64,000 nt of DNA from Nevskia sp. (GCA_023229645.1 JALNYU010000008.1:110391-174390); one strand, 5' to 3'; positions 36,123 to 45,004 are shown, counted from the stretch's first letter. Made by a program: numbers and translations. The notes: a model not told the origin generated them from the letters alone.

Positions 36123-36530
36123 ATGCCGACACCGACTGCGGCAGGCCGAGTTGAGCAACCGCTGGCGTTGCTACGGCTGCTGCAGTCGGCCGGCGGCGCG
36201 CTCTCTACTCAGGCCTTGCTGCAGGCGCAACTGGCGCGTATCGAATGGCAAGAGGCGCGGCAATACCTCCTTCGGATGCTGGTGGCCGCAGTCGTCGGCT
36301 TCGCCTGTTTATTATGCGCCCTGCTGCTGATCGCGGCCGCGACGCTCCTAGCAACTTGGGAAACGCCGTACCGGATCCATATGGTCGTCGGGCTCATCGT
36401 CTTATCCATCATCGGTACCGCATTCGGCTACTGGCGCTTCCAGATTAATGCCGATCTCGCAAATCGCAGCTTCGCTGCCTCTGCCGAAGAATTAGCGGCC
36501 GACGCGAGCATATTGAAAGCGCACTTATGA
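36123..36530 (+). CDS. YqjE-type membrane protein (holin-like superfamily III)
   Basis: The product has 135 residues. Two transmembrane helices are seen at about 55-78 (LVAAVVGFACLLCALLLIAAA) and 88-105 (MVVGLIVLSIIGTAF), with amphipathic helices before and after. The arrangement and position behind a yqjD homologue mark it as YqjE-like. The gene begins 5 bases after the yqjD stop and overlaps the next gene by four bases, so the three are translationally coupled. The biochemical role is unknown. Confidence 0.82.
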   Translation: MPTPTAAGRVEQPLALLRLLQSAGGALSTQALLQAQLARIEWQEARQYLLRMLVAAVVGFACLLCALLLIAAATLLATWETPYRIHMVVGLIVLSIIGTAFGYWRFQINADLANRSFAASAEELAADASILKAHL

Positions 36531-36811
36531 CCACGCCGCAAACATCAACTTTGGCTGCGCAACGACTCGCGCTTCGTGCCCAGCTTGGCGTCCAACGTGC
36601 GCAGATTGTACAGACCCTGATGCAACCCGCCGCCAGCAGCGGCCGCTACCCGCGTAGCGCGACGATACGGCTATTAATGCGCCAGCCGGCGCTGGTGACG
36701 AAAGCGGTTACCGTGCTCGCCGGCCCACACGCGGGCGCTGCCGTGCGTATGCTACTCGTGGCAGTTGACATGCTTAGCTTGGCGGCCCAGGCAGACCGTA
36801 GCAACCGTTAA
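36527..36811 (+). CDS. YqjK-like small protein
   Basis: The product has 94 residues, mostly helical and basic (LAAQRLALRAQLGVQRAQIVQTL near the start). It overlaps the YqjE stop by ATGA, as yqjK does in enterobacteria. Sequence similarity to YqjK itself is not strong, so the name rests on order and size. It has no clear transmembrane helix beyond a moderately hydrophobic segment near 55-75 (ALVTKAVTVLAGPHAGAAVRMLLVAV). Confidence 0.65.
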   Translation: MTTPQTSTLAAQRLALRAQLGVQRAQIVQTLMQPAASSGRYPRSATIRLLMRQPALVTKAVTVLAGPHAGAAVRMLLVAVDMLSLAAQADRSNR

Positions 36812-36962
36812 CCCGCACAGCGGCGGTACGTGCAATAAAAATGAGCGAATTGAGCGTATACGGCTCTTCTACAAAACAATTTCTCAAGCGTCTTTCTTGC
36901 GATCGTGCGTTGAGAAAGGGCGGGCTGAATTATGCGGATTCTGACCCGCCAAGGGCTTTATA

Positions 36963-37280
36963 CTATTTCGACTTGTGAATTAAATCGTTCTTAACGCGAA
37001 CCACGCCTTCGACATTTGATGCAACCTGCGCCGCCTTATCGATCTGCCATTGCGAATCGACAAAACCAGAGAGCTGCACCACGCCATTAAATGTTTCAAC
37101 TCGAATATCAAATGAGTTCACTTCTTTTTCAACGAGCAGCGCCGATTTTACTTTTGTTGTAATGCCGACATCTGATAACACGGCGCCGCCCGTCTGTTCG
37201 TGGCCATTATGTGCGCAGCCGGAAGCGACAACAGCGCTACTGGCCAACAGCGCAGCCGTTAATAGTGTTTTTAGCTTCAT
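36963..37280 (-). CDS. BON-domain lipoprotein
   Basis: The product has 105 residues. A signal peptide ends at the lipobox VASGC (Cys 22), followed by one BON domain: VGITTKVKSALLVEKEVNSFDIRVE, then FNGVVQLSGFVDSQWQIDKAAQVA and VEGVVRVKNDLI. BON domains bind phospholipid, so the protein probably helps maintain envelope integrity under osmotic or other stress, like OsmY and DolP. It is convergent with the YqjD operon. Its promoter should lie in 37281-37600. Confidence 0.87.
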   Translation of the reverse strand: MKLKTLLTAALLASSAVVASGCAHNGHEQTGGAVLSDVGITTKVKSALLVEKEVNSFDIRVETFNGVVQLSGFVDSQWQIDKAAQVASNVEGVVRVKNDLIHKSK

Positions 37281-37611
37281 GTCAGCATCCTAAGATAATT
37301 CAATGCGAATTCGCATTGTGTAGCGTAGCCCGTGGCGAAGACCGGTTCTGTTCGGCACCGTACCCAAATGCTGTAAATTGGAAACACGCTCGCCATTGAT
37401 CTAATTCTAAGAACGCGCGGCATTAACGTTGTCTACACTGAGACGGCTGCTGATGTCCGTTGATCAGTCCGATTTCTAGAAATTTCATCACTGAAGCGTT
37501 TATCGCGTAGCGCTGCGGGACAAGCGCCCAACGTTGAGCAGGCGGATACGTGGGAGACGGCAGCGCCAGCGCCTTACGGCAAAGAGCCGCGCGGTTCGAC
37601 CCGATGCTGCC
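37281..37611. other. Intergenic upstream of BON gene
   Basis: No gene is seen. The segment holds the presumed promoter of the BON lipoprotein gene at its left, and at its right the sequence leading into hairpin repeat copy E (with ccgatgctgcc at 37601-37611). Confidence 0.4.
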
Positions 37612-37817
37612 TTATTGATCCGGCCATTAAGCACTTGAATAAAGATAGTGCAATGCCAAACCGGATGCCGCACTTCCGAGAAAGCGAGAAATGGCCGGAT
37701 CAATAACAAAGCAATTTGATTTTATTATTAATTCGGCCACTCACGCCGTCTCGAAAAAATGCGATCTCAAATTGCCGCGTAGCACCTCGTTCAACTATTT
37801 TGTGGCCGAATCAATAA
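37612..37817. repeat. Bipartite hairpin repeat, copy E, nested in a palindrome
   Basis: The core runs from ttattgatccggccatta to tgtggccgaatcaataa and matches copy C closely. Flanks ccgatgctgcct (37601-37612) and aggcagcatcgg (37823-37834) are perfect complements. The element therefore forms the loop of a longer stem, as in copy B but with unrelated flanking sequence. Confidence 0.88.
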
Positions 37818-37842
37818 ATAACAGGCAGCATCGGCATCACGC

Positions 37843-38061
37843 TTAAGCTTTAGGCTTATGTTTTGCGAAGAACTTTTTGATCTGCGCGTCGGCTTCGTCG
37901 CGCGTCACCGCATAACGTTCCTGGATCAAGCCTGCGAGCTTCTGTTCGTGGCCTTCGGATTTCAGCAATTCATCTTCGGTCAACTTGCCCCATGCAATCT
38001 TGGCGTCGCCGACATGCTGTTTCCACTTTCCTTTAATTTCGTCAACGCTAGGCAGGCTCAT
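37843..38061 (-). CDS. CsbD-family stress protein
   Basis: The product has 72 residues. The CsbD signature is VDEIKGKWKQHVGDAKIAWGKLTEDELLKSEGHEQKLAGLIQERYAVTRDEADAQI, a small helical stress protein seen across bacteria. The ATG at 38061 is chosen over a GTG two codons upstream because GGGG lies 8 bases before it. The start overlaps the stop of a small upstream frame (38058-38258) by TGA/ATG, so the pair may be co-translated. Confidence 0.9.
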   Translation of the reverse strand: MSLPSVDEIKGKWKQHVGDAKIAWGKLTEDELLKSEGHEQKLAGLIQERYAVTRDEADAQIKKFFAKHKPKA

Positions 38062-38258
38062 ATGCACTGCCCCGGCAGTTGAATTGGTGATGCGGCATCA
38101 CCTTTCCGATTTTCTAGTGCGTTTCCCAACGCGCTTTCGGTGGCTTCTAACATACGCTTGCGTGCAAATAGCGGGGCGCCAATCCGAATTCGTGTATTGG
38201 GGACGCGGCCGAGGATCTTTATCGCTTGCGCAGTATCCTGCTTGTTTCGAGTGATCAT
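38058..38258 (-). CDS. Small unrecognised protein upstream of csbD homologue
   Basis: The frame encodes 66 residues starting MITRNKQDTAQAIKILGRV. It has GAGG 5 bases before its ATG and ends in a four-base overlap with the CsbD start. The protein is basic, with a helical C-terminal half (RKRMLEATESALGNALENRKGD). No family is recognised. The good ribosome-binding site and the coupled stop/start support a real gene; lack of homology keeps confidence modest. Confidence 0.45.
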   Translation of the reverse strand: MITRNKQDTAQAIKILGRVPNTRIRIGAPLFARKRMLEATESALGNALENRKGDAASPIQLPGQCI

Positions 38259-38520
38259 AGTGACCTCTAAATCCTGCTTATCGCGAAATTGCGAAGACCT
38301 GGATCGATGTTGCGCAGTTACAATAGCCTTGCCTTCACCGTACTTCGGTGCGGTATCGCGCATACGTGGGTATTTTCCTCTTGGCGGCTTCCAGATCGCC
38401 ATCCACTCGAGATGAAGTCGTGATTTCACCGCGCTCTACCACTCAGGCGCGCAGGGGCCAGCGTGCTACTCGTAGCAACTAGCGACCTGTAACAGTTAAT
38501 TAGATAGTGTTATCACCCCT

Positions 38521-39076
38521 ATGGAGGGTGAGATGAAACTGACGAAGAGCGAAGTAGCGGAGCTGCAGCGGCAGGTGAGCGCGCGGGGTGGGCGCGTCGA
38601 TAGCGCGCGTCGGGCGCGCTTGGTTCTGCTTCTGGCTGAAGGCGACACATGTGCGGAGATTCGCAGCAAGTTGGACTGCGGCGACAGCTTCATTAGCCGG
38701 TGGCGTCGGCGCTTTGAAAGCGAGCGTCTGGCCGGGTTGTTTGCTCGGCACAAGGGACGTAGCCGATACAAGCTGACCGAACCGCTGGAAGCCCGTGTTC
38801 TCGCTTGGACGACCAAGCACAAACCTGCCGACGGCTCGACGCAATGGTCGTCGCGCAAGCTCGCCCAGGCGTTGGGTGGCGGCATTTCCCATATGACGGT
38901 TTCCCGAATCTGGGCCAAACATGGTCTGAAGCCGCACCGCCTTGAGGGATACATGGCCGCCAACGATCCGAATTTTGAGGCGAAGGCCGCCGACATCATC
39001 GGCCTGTACCTGAAACCGCCACAGCATGCGGTGGTCTTCTGCGTAGACGAGAAAACAGCGATCCAGGCGCTCGACA
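38521..39076 (+). pseudogene. IS630-family transposase, truncated
   Basis: About 185 residues are intact. They include the N-terminal HTH (VSARGGRVDSARRARLVLLLAEGDT), a second HTH (SSRKLAQALGGGISHMTVSRIW) and the first catalytic Asp region (AVVFCVDEKTAIQALDR). Coding then stops matching at about 39076, where an unrelated P-type ATPase fragment is joined. The catalytic DDE set is therefore incomplete. The ATG at 38533 (MKLTKSEVAELQ) is the likely original start. Confidence 0.85.
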
Positions 39077-39372
39077 GAAGCAGCGTTCCTGGTGGCCGAG
39101 CGCAAACTCGGCGGCACCGCCCGCCGCGAAAAGCGCTTCACCCGCATCGGCGAAATTCCGTTCGCGTCGGCCCGCAAGATGATGTCCACGATCGAAGCCG
39201 ATCACGACCACGACGACAACCCGGTCGTGATCACGGAAGGCGCACCGGGCGTGCCGCTGGCGCGATGCACGCAAGTGCGTGTCGGCAGCGCCACCGTTGC
39301 GCTCGACAGCGCCATGCGTAAACGCATCCTGGCCAACGTCGCCACCTTGGCCGACACGCGCGCCAGCCCCCC
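39077..39372 (+). pseudogene. Cation-transporting P-type ATPase fragment
   Basis: The frame reads EAAFLVAERKLGG, FTRIGEIPFASARKMMS, PVVITEGAPGVPLARCTQ and ANVATLADT. This is the nucleotide-binding domain of P2/P3-type cation ATPases (normally GDPTExALLVAARK, EIPFSSxRKMM, KGAPEVLL). Here the conserved KGAP lysine is replaced (TEGAP). Only about 95 residues are present. The left junction is the IS630 remnant and the right side is unrelated sequence, so this is transposition debris. Confidence 0.75.
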
Positions 39373-39532
39373 GGAGCACGAGCCCTGACGTGAAGGCGGC
39401 GCTGGGCGCGGCAACAAACGGGGCAAGGTGCACGCGCGGGAATATCCTCGCTCGACGCAGCAACTGCCAACCAGCGCCTGACAATAAGGCTCAAGCTGGG
39501 TCACTATTGCGCTTCTTGAATAGGGGCATGGA

Positions 39533-41204
39533 ATGGCGCGTCAGAAGAAGGCCGGCGGCGAGCGCAATGGCAGTGCGGCAAATCTGGGATTCGAGGCCAA
39601 GCTCTGGCTCACCGCCGACAAGCTCCGCAACAACATGGACGCGGCGGAATACAAGCACGTTGTCCTCGGCCTGATCTTCCTCAAGTACATCTCCGACACC
39701 TTCGAGGCGCTCCACACCAAGCTCGCCGCCGGTGCGGGTGATTGCGCTGGCGCGAATCCCGAAGACCCGGACGAATACAAGGCCGAAAACGTGTTCTGGG
39801 TGCCCAAGGAAGCCCGCTGGTCCCGCCTCCAGGCCAGCGCCAAGCAGCCCACCATCGGCAAACTCGTGGACGACGCCATGGTCGCCATCGAGCGCGACAA
39901 CCCGCGCCTCAAGGGGGTGCTGCCCAAGGACTACGCCCGCCCCGGCCTCGATAAACAGCGCCTCGGCGAACTGATCGACGTCATCGCCACCATCGAACTC
40001 ACCGCCGCTTCGGAAGGAGAAAAAAACGCACCGCTCCGTCGATCTACTCGGCCGCGTTTACGAGTATTTTCTCACCCGCTTCGCCAGCGCCGAGGGCAAG
40101 AACGGCGGCCAGTTCTACACCCCGTCCTGCGTCGTGCGCTGCCTCGTCGAAATGCTCGCCCCCTACAAAGGCCGCATCTACGACCCCGCCTGCGGCTCCG
40201 GCGGCATGTTCGTGCAGTCAGAAAAATTCGTTGAATCGCACGGTGGAAAAATCGGCGATATCAGCATCTACGGCCAGGAAAGCAACGCCACCACCCGCCG
40301 TCTTGCGGTCATGAACCTCGCCCTGCGCGGCATCGAAGCGGATTTCGGCCCCGAGCACGCCGACACTTTCCGCCGCGACCTCCATCCCGACCTCCGCGCC
40401 GACTACGTGCTCGCCAACCCGCCCTTCAACGACTCCGACTGGTTCCGCAAGGACGACGACGTGCGCTGGCAATACGGCGTGCCGCCCAAGGGCAACGCCA
40501 ACTTCGCCTGGGTGCAGCACTTCATCCACCACCTTGCACCGCAGGGCATGGCCGGCTTTGTTCTGGCCAACGGCAGCATGAGTTCAAATCAATCCGGCGA
40601 AGGCGACATTCGCCGCGCCCTCATCGAAGCCGACCTCGTGGACTGCATGGTCGCCCTCCCCGGCCAGCTCTTCTACAGCACGCAGATACCCGTCTGCCTC
40701 TGGTTCCTCGCAAAAAACAAAAAGGCCGACGCCAAACGCAGCTTCCGCGACCGCCGCAAGCAAACCCTCTTCATCGACGCCCGCAAACTCGGCACCCTCA
40801 TCGACCGCGTCCACCGCGTCCACCGCGTCCACCGCGTCCACCGCGTCCACCGCGTCCACCGCGAGCTGACCGACGCCGACCTGGAGAAAATCACCAGCAC
40901 CTACCACGCATGGCGCGGTGACTCTTCCACCAAGAACAAAGAACCCGGAACCAATAACCCCACAGCGGCCTATGCCGATGTGGCAGGCTTCTGCAAATCC
41001 GCCACCACCGCCGAAATCGCCGCGCACGGCTTTGTGCTCACCCCCGGCCGCTACGTCGGCGCCGAAGAAGTTGAAGACGACGGCGACCCCTTCGAGGAAA
41101 AGATGCCGCGCCTCGTTGCCGAACTGCACGCCCAGTTCGCCGAGTCTTTGAGGCTGGAGCAGGCCATCAAAGCAAACCTGAGGGGGCTGGGTTATGGCGG
41201 GTGA
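39533..41204 (+). pseudogene. hsdM: Type I restriction-modification methyltransferase HsdM, single frameshift
   Basis: The N-terminal part (39533 to about 40026) holds the HsdM_N helical domain (LWLTADKLRNNMDAAEYKHVVLGLIFLKYI). The rest, read one frame over and open to 41204, holds the N6-adenine methyltransferase: HRSVDLLGRVYEYFLTRFAS, motif I DPACGSGGMF and motif IV NPPF. The break lies at a run of seven A (40020-40026); six A would restore one continuous frame of about 556 residues. A 9-bp tandem repeat encodes six Val-His-Arg units at 40809-40862. It precedes hsdS with an 11-base overlap. It may be inactive, expressed by slippage, or a sequencing artefact. Confidence 0.85.
40809..40862 (+). 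repeat. 9-bp tandem repeat (gtccaccgc x6) within hsdM
   Basis: Six perfect units encode Val-His-Arg repeated six times. As 9 is a multiple of 3, unit gain or loss changes length but not frame. It lies between the methyltransferase core and the C-terminal helical part that contacts HsdS. Confidence 0.95.
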
Positions 41205-42459
41205 AACGCTAACCGAATGCACGGTCGGTGACGTTGCGGCTCCGAGCCGAAATGCGCTCGTCGGTGGGCCGTTCGGTTCCGACTTGGTTTCCCGCGATTA
41301 CGTTCCGACCGGAGTTCCGGTTATTCGAGGCGCGAACATGGGCCACGGCAGATGGGTCGATGGCGAGTTCGTCTATGTGACGCCACAGAAAGCCGATTCG
41401 CTTTCATCCAACTGCGCAAAGCCCGGTGACCTCGTTTTCACGCAGCGGGGAACGCTTGGTCAGGTCGCGCTCGTTCCGAAGAAGGGCGCAGACCGCTACC
41501 TGATTTCGCAGAGTCAGATGAAGGTCACGCTCGACCCCACAAAAGCCGACGCACTTTTTCTCTACTACGTTTTCATCAGCGCCGAACAGCAGGCTTACAT
41601 TGCCCAGAACGCGATTACGACAGGCGTGCCGCATACGAATCTCGGCATCCTGCGCAACACGCCGCTCACGCTCCCACCCCTCGCCGAGCAAAAAGCCATC
41701 GCGGCGGTGCTGGGGGCGCTGGACGACAAGATCGAGTTGAACCGGCGGATGAACGCGACGCTGGAGGCGATGGCGCGGGCGCTGTTCCAGAGCTGGTTCG
41801 TGGATTTCGACCCCGTCCGCGCCAAACTCGACGGACGCCCCCCCGCCGCCCTCGACCCAGCCACAGCCGCCCTCTTCCCCGCCACCTTCCAAGACTCCCC
41901 CCTCGGCCCCATCCCGCATGGGTGGCGCACAGCGCACCTTGAGGAAATCGCCAGTGTCGGTAGCGGAAAGCGGCCCGAGGGCCGCCTTGATCTTCTGTGT
42001 CCCGAGTGCAACATCCCGCTTTACGGCGGCGGTGGGCGCATGGGGTATGTGCCTTCTGCGCTCTACGAGAAACCCATTTTGTTTACCGGGCGGGTTGGGA
42101 CTTTGGGCCTCATCTTCCGAACAGCGGAACCTTCGTGGCCATCTGACAACACGCTCATTGTCGAACCGCAGACCGGATTCTTCGACTTTACCTATTTCGT
42201 TCTGCAGGGATTTGACCTCATCACTCTGAACCGTGGTTCAACGCAGCCTTTGCTAACGCAGACGGACCTCAAGCGGCAGTCGTTCGTGCTCCCAACTAAA
42301 GACGTTGTCAAAGCGTTCGCCGATTTCTCCGAGCCAATCTTCCGGCAGATAGTTTCCAACGAGAGAGAATCGCGCACTCTCGCCACCCTGCGCGACACGC
42401 TGCTGCCGAAGCTGCTGAGCGGGGAGTTGAGCGTGGCGGAGTGTCAGCAGGAGGATTGA
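41194..42459 (+). CDS. hsdS: Type I restriction-modification specificity subunit HsdS
   Basis: The product has 421 residues. Two target-recognition domains are visible: TRD1 about 5-165 (GPFGSDLVSRDYVPTGVPVIRGANM, LRNTPLTLPPLAEQ) and TRD2 about 235-395 (NIPLYGGGGRMGYV, RQSFVLPTKDVV). Each is followed by a conserved helix (AIAAVLGALDDKIELNRRMN; RTLATLRDTLLPKLLSGELS). HsdS fixes the DNA sequence recognised by the HsdM2S and HsdR2M2S complexes. The start overlaps hsdM by 11 bases. The last 45 bases are echoed further downstream in two scraps, suggesting repeated recombination at the 3' end. Confidence 0.93.
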   Translation: MAGETLTECTVGDVAAPSRNALVGGPFGSDLVSRDYVPTGVPVIRGANMGHGRWVDGEFVYVTPQKADSLSSNCAKPGDLVFTQRGTLGQVALVPKKGADRYLISQSQMKVTLDPTKADALFLYYVFISAEQQAYIAQNAITTGVPHTNLGILRNTPLTLPPLAEQKAIAAVLGALDDKIELNRRMNATLEAMARALFQSWFVDFDPVRAKLDGRPPAALDPATAALFPATFQDSPLGPIPHGWRTAHLEEIASVGSGKRPEGRLDLLCPECNIPLYGGGGRMGYVPSALYEKPILFTGRVGTLGLIFRTAEPSWPSDNTLIVEPQTGFFDFTYFVLQGFDLITLNRGSTQPLLTQTDLKRQSFVLPTKDVVKAFADFSEPIFRQIVSNERESRTLATLRDTLLPKLLSGELSVAECQQED

Positions 42460-42461
42460 GC

Positions 42462-43246
42462 ATGAATCGCACCGCCGCCAAAGTGGCGAAGATTGTCGGC
42501 GTGGATGTGTCACAAGTGAAACGGTGGACTTTCGATTTCAAGGACTACCTGTCCGCCGCCGCCAATCCGGCCAAGGGCAAGGTGCGGATGTTCAACGATG
42601 TCGATCTGTTGGTGCTGATGTATGTCTGGTACTACTGGGAGAAAGAACCGGATGTCGAGTGCATCAAGGTCGGGCTAAATCAGGGGGAACACTGCGAGGA
42701 CGCTTTTGTGGAGCACCTCTACTTGCACACCCCATTGATTCAGGAGCCGCCTGATGACCTCGATGAAACCTGGCGTCACGGCATCCTGCTCGCGGGGGTC
42801 GGGCGGTATGAATATCTCGAACTGGCTCGGAGCTACCGGCACGTCGCTGAAACCATGCTTCGGACGGCGCTTGAAAAGGACGAGGTGATGGATGGGCGTA
42901 TCCGGTGCTTTTTGCCTACCGGCACACACTGGAGCTGTATCTGAAGCTGATTGGCGAGATTGACGAAGTCACTCACTCGCTGGCTCGTTGCGTGCAACTC
43001 GTGGAGCAACGGAGGAAAGTGGCGCTGCCACCGCCGATCCGGGAGTGGATTCTCCAGCTCGAGCAGATTGATCCAGCGGGCACTACGTTCCGCTATGCGG
43101 ACGAGGACGGAGGTTCCAACAAGTATTTCGAACAATGGTTTGACTTTCGCCACTTCCAGTTCGCGATGAAGCGCGTCTTCGACGCGCTCGACATGGCAAT
43201 CCTCCGTGTCGGAGCGAAGGGCAAGCCCGCGAAAAAGAAGAAGTGA
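42462..43246 (+). pseudogene. HTH protein of the restriction island, frameshifted
   Basis: The first part (42462-42944) begins with a MerR-like HTH (TAAKVAKIVGVDVSQVKRWTFDFKDYL). The second part, read in another frame to 43246, continues VLFAYRHTLELYLKLIGEID and ends in FEQWFDFRHFQFAMKRVFDALD. Loss of one C near 42896 (atccggtg instead of atcccggtg) explains the switch, since the family text IPVLFxYRHxLELYLK is then restored. The intact protein would have about 260 residues. The role is unknown; the helical C-terminal part could be HEPN-like. A partial copy of its C-terminus lies at 44243-44440. Confidence 0.65.
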
Positions 43247-43324
43247 ACGCCAACCTCCACCAATCCCAGGCGACACCCTGCTTCCGAAGCTGCTGACCGG
43301 GGAGCGCTACGCCACAGAACTCAT

Positions 43325-44242
43325 ATGCTTAAATTCGAAGAAATGAAGGATGCAGGGGACGACGCGGAGGAAGACCTCTTTGAAGCCCGCAAGGCTGACC
43401 TTGCACTGGTTGATTCTTTTGCAGCGTTGCCGGAAGGCGTCACGGTGAGAGTGTTCGATGACTACTTTCCGGAGTCCGCAATATGGCGTGAAGGTGACCG
43501 GCTAGTCGCAGAAATCACTGGGCACATCTACACGAAATATTGGGAGCACAAATGGCATGGCCGTGTCTTCGCAGGTGCGATGCTCCGAGCCATCAAACGG
43601 TTCATTGCCGAAGGGCACCCCTTCACCGAGGGTTGCATGGAGAATGATGATGATCCACACATATTCGTCCGATGGCAGCTTCGCCTCTCTGTGATGACGA
43701 GCGGCAATGATTTAGTGGAGACAATCGACGCTGCTTACACATCAGTCGGCTCTCGGGCGGACTTGATTCTGGAGAACTCTGAAACTGTCTTGGTGCTCGG
43801 CAAAGACACCGACGAGGCACTTGACCGGCTCAGGTTGATAGCCTCACGGCTTGAAGCTCTCGGGTATTACGCAGTCATCATCAAAGACCAGCCGGACAAG
43901 CTTGGAGAGTCCGTTCTTCAGAAAGTGATGCGCCACGCGCTTTCCTCGAAGTTCGTAGTCGTCGAGAACACGGACCCATCCGGACACCTCTACGAGATAC
44001 CGCATGTCGGAAAGGCAGCAGAATGTGTGATTGCGTTTCTCCAAGAGGAAGGAAGAGGAGCAACGTGGATGTTTGAGGATGCTTTTGCCCGGAACAAGCA
44101 CTGGCAGAAGTTCGTTTATCCGGCCGGGGCAATCGAGAAGTCCGTCGAAGAGTCTGCGGCTTGGGCGGAGGATTTCGTGAAGCAGTTCGGTGCCTTCCAG
44201 CAGCGAGTGCTGCCTTGGATGAAACCAATTAAAGCGCCATGA
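43325..44242 (+). CDS. Uncharacterised island protein with TIR-like fold pattern
   Basis: The product has 305 residues. The N-terminal part (1-150) is not recognised. Residues about 155-265 alternate strands and helices in the order of a TIR/SLOG-like Rossmannoid domain: TVLVLGKDTDEALDRLRLIASRL, GYYAVIIKDQPDKLGESVLQKVM, KFVVVENTDPSGHLYEI, then an EGRGATWMFEDA block. The central Glu in VVENTDPSGH and the ordered strands suggest nucleotide binding or NAD+ handling, but no catalytic residue can be assigned. It is flanked by hsdS-derived scraps, which fits a defence cargo gene. A clean ATG at 43325 was used; no close Shine-Dalgarno is seen. Confidence 0.6.
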   Translation: MLKFEEMKDAGDDAEEDLFEARKADLALVDSFAALPEGVTVRVFDDYFPESAIWREGDRLVAEITGHIYTKYWEHKWHGRVFAGAMLRAIKRFIAEGHPFTEGCMENDDDPHIFVRWQLRLSVMTSGNDLVETIDAAYTSVGSRADLILENSETVLVLGKDTDEALDRLRLIASRLEALGYYAVIIKDQPDKLGESVLQKVMRHALSSKFVVVENTDPSGHLYEIPHVGKAAECVIAFLQEEGRGATWMFEDAFARNKHWQKFVYPAGAIEKSVEESAAWAEDFVKQFGAFQQRVLPWMKPIKAP

Positions 44243-44440
44243 GTGATGCCCCTAGTGAAGCACTCGTCGAAGGCGTCTCCCTTTGGTGCAGGGAACTGGG
44301 CTTTTGTGCCACTCGCGCCGCAGCGACAAATGGAGCACTGGTTCGATTTTATGCACTTCAAGTTCGCCAAGAAGCGCGTGTTCGACTTGATCGACATGGC
44401 GATCCTGGATGCGAGAACGTCCAAGCCACATGAGCCATGA
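44243..44440 (+). pseudogene. Partial duplicate of the HTH-protein C-terminus
   Basis: The frame ends with QMEHWFDFMHFKFAKKRVFD and LIDMAILDA, parallel to FEQWFDFRHFQFAMKRVFDALDMAIL at 43120-43205 but with clear divergence. Only about 35 residues correspond. It starts within the last codons of the preceding gene and is a remnant of a second, related gene copy. Confidence 0.65.
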
Positions 44441-44488
44441 AGGGGCACAAACATTCAGGTCTGCGTGCGCGGAGAGCTTAGCGTGTAG

Positions 44489-45004
44489 TTAAGTTTCTGA
44501 TGCGTCGGTGTCCTGCGCTGATAGTTTCAACACCTTCTGGCCATCGTTAAACCAAGCTTCATCGAAGCCGTCCGACAGCAGAATGGCGCGGCACTGACAG
44601 GAGCCCGCGGATCTCGCGCGCTCGACATACTTGCTCAGAGTATTTCGGTCTTCGGTCAATATGAAAGGAATACCTTCTGAGGCCGCCTGGGCGATGAGTT
44701 GCAGGTCGGTTCTGACTACCGCCCGGTTGTCGCCGGCATCCCGCGTTGGCATCAGCCCGGCGCAAAGCTCGCCGCTCTTGATAGCGTGGCGGATATTGAA
44801 GGGCTCAATGCGGAAGGTGCGTAGCGGCAAGTCAGTCACGGCTTGCTTGGTCGCGAATTCAGCAAGGGCAAGCGTGGACACATGCAACGGCGCTCCCTCT
44901 TGCAAAGCATGCTCGTAATATTGCCGCGCTATAGCGTGCCCGGGGCGTGAATCATCAGCGAGCGTGATGAGAAAGCTGGTGTCAAGCAAAAAAGCCGCAG
45001 TCAT
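44489..45004 (-). CDS. PIN-domain protein (VapC-like)
   Basis: The product has 171 residues. PIN-fold nuclease features are the N-terminal FLLDTSFLITL (first Asp), LALAEFATK (Glu), GDNRAVVRTDLQLIAQAA (Asp) and the terminal acidic block FILTEDRNTL. These acidic residues would hold the Mg2+ for RNA cleavage. The ATG overlaps the stop of the upstream 253-residue gene by four bases (45001-45004), so the two are co-translated. It is likely the toxin or effector half of a two-gene module in the island. It runs opposite to the restriction genes. Confidence 0.78.
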   Translation of the reverse strand: MTAAFLLDTSFLITLADDSRPGHAIARQYYEHALQEGAPLHVSTLALAEFATKQAVTDLPLRTFRIEPFNIRHAIKSGELCAGLMPTRDAGDNRAVVRTDLQLIAQAASEGIPFILTEDRNTLSKYVERARSAGSCQCRAILLSDGFDEAWFNDGQKVLKLSAQDTDASET

